Origin: Campanula takesimana
Lineage: Eukaryota > Streptophyta > Magnoliopsida > Asterales > Campanulaceae
Direction: 5' to 3'
Assembly: GCA_026119855.1 (NCBI GenBank)
Contig: JAOWBW010001451.1
Coordinates: forward strand, 1-64,000
DNA: 64,000 bases
The position numbers were made by a program, and so were the translations under genes. Below are positions 56,590-64,000 of this stretch, piece after piece; the stretch's first letter is position 1; each line of letters starts with the position of its first letter. The notes under the pieces were generated by a model, which worked only from the letters and a program-made list of their open reading frames with translations, ran no database searches and was not told the DNA's origin.

Positions 56590-59500
56590 TGTAACGCCCA
56601 TCCTAATTCCTGTTAAATTCTTGTCTTGCATAATTATATGCTATTTTATTTGAGTTAATTATTTAACTAATTGAGCAAGTTTAAGTCCTAAGTGTTCAAA
56701 GTTGAAACATTAGGGTCATTTGTGAAAATTAAAGTTTAGGGGCTAAAATGCTCAAATTGAAACTTGAAGGGCCTTTGTCAAAGTTAGAACTTGAGGGGCC
56801 AAATTGCAATTCTTGGAAACTTGAAAGGATAAAACTTGGTTGCCTCTTCCTCTTCCTCTGAGTATGCTTTCTCCATTTCTCTCGTACTTTCTCTTTGTTT
56901 CATAAAAGGGAGTTCAGTTTTACCCTATTCCCGACTCCTCTTGCTTAATTATGCATCTGTTCGAAAATCCGACTTCGTATAAATGATCAGGGCGGTGAGT
57001 AGAGCATTTCCTGCCGAACAGAAATTAGTTTGGGTGAATTTGATTTCGGACTAGGTAAGTCACTAGCTCCCCCTTGCTTGTAATAACATGCCTATGTGTT
57101 ATTCTTGATACTTGTACTTGTTAATTTCGTGATTTGAATGAATTTGGCGATACTTGTAAATTTGGGACGAAGGGAGTCTTTTTATACTAGGCAGAGAAGG
57201 GAACAAAATCTAAAGAAATGTTCTAAGCTGTTAAAAGCCCTCTTGAATATTATTGAAGTGTTAGTATAATTATACTTATACTCGTGAGACGGTAAAATAT
57301 TAACTTGATTTAAATGTTATTAGAAAAATTGTACCATTATTTGTGGTACGGGGAAATGAATGTTAGTATCCCTAAATGTTTATATTAGTATATTAGAAAA
57401 TTATACTTATACTTTTGGGATGGTGAAATATTTAAATGGAATAAAAGAAAATTATCCTATTATTTGTGGGACGGTAAAAGAAATGAATTGAGCTTGAAAT
57501 AGTGTCCTGGGTGTGCTAAGTACTCCTAGGTAGTGTATAAGTGTTAGTAAAAGTATACTCCTACGCTTGGGTCGGAGAATTCTTAACCTGGAAAAGAAAT
57601 GAGTATTGGCCGGAAATGTGCAGTGTGCGACCACACAAAATTTATTGGGCGACCGCACATCTTTCTGGAATGTTTTTAAAAGGATTCACCTGCTAGTGTG
57701 CAGCCGCCCGGTCCATTTTGAGCGCCCGCCCGGGTGCCCTGAAAAATAAAAATCTTGTTTAAAGTTTGTATAAGTTGGAAATAACCCCAATTGAGGTATA
57801 TAGCCTTAGTATAAGATGTCCTAGCAAGTGTTGTGACACCTCAGCGGCATCAGAAGTGAGTCTTGAACATGATTATTCAATGATTTGAATAGAGAATTTG
57901 AGCCTAAGAGTAAGAACTCTTTTAAATGTCTTAAAAGTGCTATGAACAAGCACTAATGTGTTATATGTGTCTTGAAACCAATGTTTGTGTACCTTAGGGG
58001 CACTAGAACAATGTATTGAGCTTGAACATCCAAAGTATAGGATTAAGAACTTGTAAGTATGAGATGTATAACTCATCTACTTAGCTTGAACTTGAAGTAT
58101 AAGACAATTAAATCTTGTACATGACTTGAATATCCAAAGATTGGAATAATCACTTGAGTATAAGATAATTAAATTTTGTACATGTCTTGAACATCCATAG
58201 AAGTGGATTGAGAACTTGAATGTAAGATGATAAAATCTTGTACATGACTTGAAACCAATACATGTGTATGGTAATGAACTTGCAAGTGCTATGAACAAGC
58301 ACTAACGTGTTAGAACTATCCTTGATGTGAATGTGCAAATCTTGCACATAATTACTTGATAGAATATGGCTTGTTGACTACTTGATACTTGGTATTAATA
58401 ACCATAGAATTGGATTGTGGAATTAGATAGAGAATGAACAACTCTACTATATACTCGAATCTAATACGTGTGTACTGAAAGTGCTATAAACAAGCACTAA
58501 TGTGCTAGTAATTGGTTTTAATCGTGCATATACTCAATGAAGTATATAAAGTATAAAGAAGATATCTTGTTCCTGAGATAGGTTCCTAAAGAAAGAGGGA
58601 CTAGTGTAATATGAAGATAATTCATAAAACAATGATTATAGAACACAATATGTGTTGGAAAATGTATTCGATTATTAGTGATACATATACGCGAGATATG
58701 ATTATGACTAGGTACAATACGACCTATTCGACTACGTGCTTAGAGTCTAAAATGTTGGGCTCTACTTGAAAGTAAGGGTATCGTGATAGACACATTAGTG
58801 TGTTAAAGGTTATATGAATATGTACGTGCAAATATGGCATATGACAAAGTGATATAAAATGACATACCCTACTACTTGGTTGGGGTCTGTTATTAATAAA
58901 CTCTAATTTGGCTTGATTGTGTTACGTGGACACATTATGTGCCATTGTTATACTGATTTGTATTTGCAAATATAGCATACGTGTACTTGTATTTGGTGAG
59001 CACATAATTACATGGTTCATGAAGAGCTAGTCCACTACTTTTGGACTTAGTTCTATACTCTTGTAGTTCAAGTAAACATCTACTTGTGCATTCTTGTGTG
59101 AGTCCAGCTGGTCACCTTGCTTGTTCGGAAATATATAGGTTCACGCTTATCTCGAGAGCTGGGGCTTAAGTGATAATCGGGTCCCTATGTATTTGCGCTT
59201 GACCCCTTACTACAGGCCATAGTAAGGGCATAGCTTCATTGGTTGGAGCAATACGCCTGACTTAAGTGAATGCTAAACTCTTGAACACCTCGTGAATCTT
59301 GTTCTTGTGAGTGATACTGGTTACCGGGTCCTCTTGTGTACTGCACAGCAGCAACTTGATTGATCGTGATTTGTCAACTGCAATAAGCAATGACAACAAT
59401 GGTTTACTTGGGAGGAATAAGGTTGGAATATCCTTTGTAACGTGTTAGTTTAGCCTTATGTGCTAGTTACTTGATGAGTTGGATTAACCTCTCATATACT

Positions 59501-60031
59501 TGTTACTTGATGACATCTTGAGCATGATTACTTGATAATCTTCTTGATTTTCCTGATTACATGATAATATGCTATGTACTTATATCTAGTAACTTACTGA
59601 GATTTATCTCACCCCGTTCCTTGTTTATTTGTTTCCCCCCCCCCCAAGGAAAGCAAGTGGTAATACGTTGTGAGGCTCGACTTAGCAGGGGCCTACTTGG
59701 CAGGTTATTCTTGTTTGGGGATTGTTATCCTTTCCAGTATTGGTGAGGACGATTTGGTATCAGTTGTTTAGACTCAGTATATTGGGTAGACTTGTATAGT
59801 GTTCTTGTAATGCCAGCGTATGTGCTAGGCATGTTTTCCGCTGTGTACAACCATTTGGTTTAAATTTCTTGGTATGGAACTCGTTGTGAGCTATCTTAGC
59901 TCGTTCCTCTTGAGTATATTTATGATGTCAGTTTGATATAAGCAGATGTCATTAAGTTTCTCGTTTCTTGTTAGTCACGCTCACCAGGTTCGAGATTCTA
60001 TTAGGGAATCCCGAGACGTGGGGGCGTGTCA
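56590..60031 (+). repeat. 5' LTR of element 4
   Basis: Runs from TGTAACGCCC to GGGGCGTGTCA just before the primer site. The length is inferred from the primer site because the 3' copy is incomplete. It contains three copies of an AGTGCT-loop-AGCACT motif and GC-rich words near 57640-57740. Reading frames inside are chance. Confidence 0.85.
57936..58501. repeat. Three hairpin motifs AGTGCTATGAACAAGCACTA in the LTR
   Basis: Copies at 57936, 58285 and 58480; each can form a 6-bp stem AGTGCT/AGCACT and is followed by A(A/C)(T/C)GTG. Surrounding CTTGAACATCCA and TTGTACATGACTTGAA words also recur, so this is a degenerate internal repeat. Confidence 0.75.
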
Positions 60032-60035
60032 GTTT

Positions 60036-60047
60036 TGGTATCAGAGC
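60036..60047 (+). other. Primer binding site, element 4
   Basis: TGGTATCAGAGC, four bases after the LTR end. Confidence 0.88.
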
Positions 60048-60795
60048 TATGGTTTAGCTCTAAGCCTGGATAGGGTCTATGGCCTAGGTTGGGTTAGTCT
60101 TGGGTGTGTTTTCGACGTCGAGTGCTTCGTTACTTCTTGTTATACCAGGCATAGGACTGGTGTTGAAGTGTTGATCCCAATTGGAATAAGATGGTTTGAG
60201 AATCGAGAGCGCGAGTCTTTAAAGACTTAGGCGTATCTATCTTGTGCAGTGGACACTGTTTCGTGCTATATATGCATGCTTGTCCTCATTTCTTGATTTA
60301 TGTGAAAGTGTATTCTCTAGTAAGAGACTACGTGCTTGATATCGTTATTTATAAGAGCTTGATAGAAGTGTGGGTGATAACACCCTATACGTTATATGTT
60401 AACTTGGTCATGTTACCTATATGGGACATTGATGTGATACGTGTTATGGCTTGGCTTTTTATGTGTTATGCCATTCTTGTTTGCCACAATAGATGATGAA
60501 TATTTCTATGCTGGTATGCTTGACTATTTATATGAGCATGATATAATTATGTATAATATTCATGTTCTGCATTGAAAGCTCGAAAATGGTTATCAAGGTT
60601 GTGCTGAATATTTAGCATATGTGGTTGATGGAAGAATGTCTACACCAAAATTAAAGAATGGATACATCATTCTTTGTGAGATCTCAGATATAATTTCTAC
60701 TGAGTAGTACATGATATATGATGAGAACCTTGGGTTATCTTGAGTTGCTACAGTACAAATATAGTGCTGATATCTAAATCAATGTTCATGACATC
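60048..60795 (+). other. Interior of element 4 where gag would be
   Basis: About 750 bp with no gag or protease recognisable in any frame; far shorter than the 2 kb or so expected. Confidence 0.5.
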
Positions 60796-62606
60796 GGTTG
60801 AGTAAAAGAGTTGAAGATTCAACTTGAGGAATTTCTTGATAGAGGATTCACCCAGCTTAGTATATCTGCGTGGGGTGTATCTGTATTGTTTGACATGAAG
60901 AGATATGGTACTTTGCGATTTCATATTGAATGCAAAAGAGTTCAACCAGGTGACTATAATGAACCAGTACTTGTTATCGTGTATGGATGAATTATTTGAT
61001 CCCTGAAGTTAATCAGTGGTCTATTCAGTGTTTGATTGATAAGTGGCTACCATTATTTGGAAAGTCAACTATGAGGATATATTGAAGACATCTTCTCATA
61101 TCAGGTATGCTTGTTATGAATTCGTGATTATGCTATTTCGATGGATATATGATCTAGCAGTATTGATGGATTTGATGAATGATATCTTCAAACCATAATT
61201 AGCTCTCTTTGCGATGAATTGATTAATGACCTATTCGTGTATACCAAGTCGCAGACTGAGAATTGATTGTATTGAAATTTCTCGAGAGAAACAATTGTTT
61301 CCAAAAACTAGCAAGAGTTAGAGGATCTATTACCTTGAAGTGGATGCCTGAAGTAAGTATCTTTATTGACTTGTACAAGTGGAAATAACCGAGGTATGAT
61401 TATTCTTGAGATTTTCTTGATCTTGTTAGAGATTCATTAATGAATTTCGAAGGTAGCTCTACCATTAACTATTTGAGACAGGAAGCTACACTTTCTGATG
61501 GATTGATAAACGTGAAGTCAATTTTTTTTAAATATTGAAATGATGGATGATCATAACTTCAGTATTTGACATTGCCTAGTGGATTCGACTAGTATGATGG
61601 TTATTTGGAGGATATGACCAGTGTTACTATTTTCTCGTGTATGTGTCAAGATTCACTAATATAGTGGATATGATAAATTCATTATGCATAGTGAAACTCA
61701 AACAAGAGATAAAGCGTGTGTTAATTCAAAATGGTAACATACTTGTATATTCTTCGAGGAGATTGAATCTTTATGAATAGAATAATTCTACTCATGACTT
61801 GAAACTGATTGTGATCCTACGGCTATTGTATTAGCGGATTCATTGAACATAAAGACTTGTATTTCATGATTGATGATACTGAATGGGAGAAAATTTCTGA
61901 GTATTCAACTAAATCCTTGAATTGCGATTATTTGAAAGCAGAATATCTTTGAAAGCAGAATATCAGAGATCGTTTGATTTGTTATAATCCTTCGAGATTT
62001 GTGAATATATGAATATATTGCGATGGATTTAGTGGAAGGATTATCATTTAATAGATAAGTCCCGATGATATTGGTTATAGTGGATTGATTAATCAAATCT
62101 GCTTGACTTTATGTGTTGTGATTTTATGATCGATACATCTTGATTACTTGGGATACCTGTGGATATAATATATGACATGGATTCTTATTCTACATCTTGT
62201 TCTACATCTTGTTCTACACCTTGTTTTACATCTTGATTATGGTAATTTTTCTGAGCACTCTGGATATTTAACCGAGGTTGCTTCTTGATCATATATTGCG
62301 AGCATGTGAAGTGGATTTCCTTGTGGCTATTGTATGAGCTTGCTATTTAGTGGAAATTCCATCACACGAATTACTTAGTTTATGGGTAATTGCTTGTATG
62401 GATACTTGATTCTTGTCTTGAGCACGAATGGTTTTTGTGAAAGTTTCATGGGAAAGTCACGGTATCGAGAAGGTTATGTGAGAATAATACTCGCAGGTAA
62501 TTGATAATATGGTGTGGTATACCATATTCTTGCTATTCTTGAGTTCTATTTGTTGATTATATGTGTTATAATTCCGATCAGTAAAATTCGAGGACGAATT
62601 TTCTTT
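60796..62606 (+). pseudogene. Decayed chromovirus pol (RT, RNase H, chromodomain traces)
   Basis: The plus strand keeps recognisable Ty3 pol wording with many stops and frame breaks: an RT start like LLDRGF...SxWG and LRF (60809-60925), an SGYH-like patch near 61040, FVIMLF near 61120, a VYTKS patch near 61240, RNase H-like VYSSRRLNLYE and STHDLKL (61755-61805), and a chromodomain-like VKVSWESHGIE at 62437-62470. Order and spacing fit a shortened Del/Tekay pol. Gag, protease and much of integrase are missing. It cannot encode a protein. Confidence 0.65.
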
Positions 62607-62619
62607 AAGGAGGGTAGGA
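62607..62619 (+). other. Polypurine tract of element 4
   Basis: AAGGAGGGTAGGA directly before TGTAACGCCC; preceded by GAGGACGAATTTTCTTT, a wording typical of the pol end of Del/Tekay elements. Confidence 0.85.
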
Positions 62620-64000
62620 TGTAACGCCCGTCCTAATTCCTGTTAAATTCTTGTCTTGCATAATTATATGCTATTTTATTTGAGTTAATTATTTAACTAA
62701 TTGAGCAAGTTTAAGTCCTAAGTGTTCAAAGTTGAAACATTAGGGTCATTTGTGAAAATTAAAGTTTAGGGGCTAAAATGCTCAAATTGAAACTTGAAGG
62801 GCCTTTTTGTCAAAGTTAGAACTTGAGGGGCCAAATTGCAATTCTTGGAAACTTGAAAGGATAAAACTTGGTTGCCTCTTCCTCTTCCTCTGAGTATTGC
62901 TTTCTCCATTTCTCTCGTACTTTCTCTCTGTTTCATAAAAGGGAGTTCAGTTTTACCCTATTCCCGACTCCTCTTGCTTAATTATGCATCTGTTCGAAAA
63001 TCCGACTTCGTATAAATGATCAGGGCGGTGAGTAGAGCATTTCCTGCCGAACAGAAATTAGTTTGGGTGAATTTGATTTCGGACTAGGTAAGTCACTAGC
63101 TCCCCCTTGCTTGTAATAACATGCCTATGTGTTATTCTTGATACTTGTACTTGTTAATTTCGTGATTTGAATGAATTTGGCGATACTTGTAAATTTGGGA
63201 CGAAGGGAGTCTTTTTATACTAGGCAGAGAAGGGAACAAAATCTAAAGAAATGTTCTAAGCTGTTAAAAGCCCTCTTGAATATTATTGAAGTGTTAGTAT
63301 AATTATACTTATACTCGTGAGACGGTAAAATATTAACTTGATTTAAATGTTATTAGAAAAATTGTACCATTATTTGTGGTACGGGGAAATGAATGTTAGT
63401 ATCCCTAAATGTTTATATTAGTATATTAGAAAATTATACTTATACTTTTGGGATGGTGAAATATTTAAATGGAATAAAAGAAAATTATCCTATTATTTGT
63501 GGGACGGTAAAAGAAATGAATTGAGCTTGAAATAGTGTCCTGGGTGTGCTAAGTACTCCTAGGTAGTGTATAAGTGTTAGTAAAAGTATACTCCTACGCT
63601 TGGGTCGGAGAATTCTTAACCTGGAAAAGAAATGAGTATTGGCCGGAAATGTGCAGTGTGCGACCACACAAAATTTATTGGGCGACCGCACATCTTTCTG
63701 GAATGTTTTTAAAAGGATTCACCTGCTAGTGTGCAGCCGCCCGGTCCATTTTGAGCGCCCGCCCGGGTGCCCTGAAAAATAAAAATCTTGTTTAAAGTTT
63801 GTATAAGTTGGAAATAACCCCAATTGAGGTATATAGCCTTAGTATAAGATGTCCTAGCAAGTGTTGTGACACCTCAGCGGCATCAGAAGTGAGTCTTGAA
63901 CATGATTATTCAATGATTTGAATAGAGAATTTGAGCCTAGGAGTAAGAACTCTTTTAAATGTCTTAAAAGTGCTATGAACAAGCACTAATGTGTTATATG
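62620..64000 (+). repeat. 3' LTR of element 4 (partial, cut by window end)
   Basis: Matches 56590-57967 almost exactly. Confidence 0.95.

Larger units (their letters stand above)
56590..64000 (+). mobile_element. Element 4: Ty3 chromovirus-type (Del/Tekay-like) LTR retrotransposon, decayed inside, right end outside window
   Basis: TGTAACGCCC opens both LTRs (56590 and 62620). A full Met-tRNA primer site at 60036 and a purine tract at 62607 delimit a 2.6-kb interior with only decayed chromovirus pol. The 5' LTR is about 3.44 kb. The 1.38 kb of the 3' LTR inside the window differs from the 5' LTR by about three substitutions and two small indels. Confidence 0.88.

Noticed and set aside
57452..60496. 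Several 60-95 codon frames in and just after the LTR of element 4
   Set aside because: No protein features; one recurs in the other LTR copy; plain chance frames.

Overview
The window is nuclear DNA of a flowering plant, most likely a eudicot. The evidence is AT-rich sequence, GT-AG introns, plant-type LTR retrotransposons primed by initiator-Met tRNA, Stowaway-like MITEs with CTCCCTCCGT ends, a tRNA-derived SINE, and three recognisable plant genes. About two thirds of the window is transposable-element sequence. No rRNA gene, functional tRNA gene or CRISPR array was found.

Layout. 4-13480: a complete Ty1/copia element of SIRE/Maximus type (element 1). It has 1.4-kb LTRs, a broken gag-pol, and a large 3' accessory gene with its own promoter-like sequence and an intron. 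13481-19004: nested small transposons, including a solo LTR with target duplication inside a Stowaway-like MITE and a hAT MITE with an exact 8-bp duplication. 19005-25812: a second copia element (element 2; TSD ATGGC) whose polyprotein frame is interrupted only by three stop codons and whose leader carries an array of GC-rich palindromes. 25818-38345: the gene island. It holds a CYSTM cysteine-rich membrane peptide gene (minus, 3.3-kb second intron), a divergent GRAM-domain gene orthologous to Arabidopsis GER5 (plus, three exons), a WW-domain gene of the CFL1 type (minus, two exons), many MITEs, a SINE and a Ty3 gag-pol scrap. 38346-44276: gene-poor sequence with MITE, Helitron and LTR remnants. 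44282-53524: a third copia element, SIRE/Maximus-like, on the minus strand (element 3; TSD AAGTC; LTRs almost identical). 53530-56589: intergenic sequence and a broken first exon of a LITAF-domain gene. 56590-64000: a Ty3 chromovirus-type element (element 4) with 3.4-kb LTRs, running off the window.

How the parts relate. The CYSTM and GER5 genes are divergent and share an 892-bp intergenic region with three ACGT cores in about 50 bp, the kind of site bound by ABA/stress bZIP factors. In Arabidopsis GER5 lies next to the LITAF gene GILP, so the LITAF relic 22 kb away may be a remnant of the same ancestral neighbourhood, spread out by retrotransposon insertion.

Most unusual points: (1) element 4 has near-identical LTRs around a heavily decayed pol, which suggests recent mobilisation by another copy; (2) the accessory gene of element 1 is built like a host gene; (3) several unrelated retroelements each carry their own dispersed, CpG-rich, often palindromic short motif in otherwise AT-rich sequence. 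LTR identities were counted by eye. Several frame breaks fall in homopolymer runs, so read errors remain possible.
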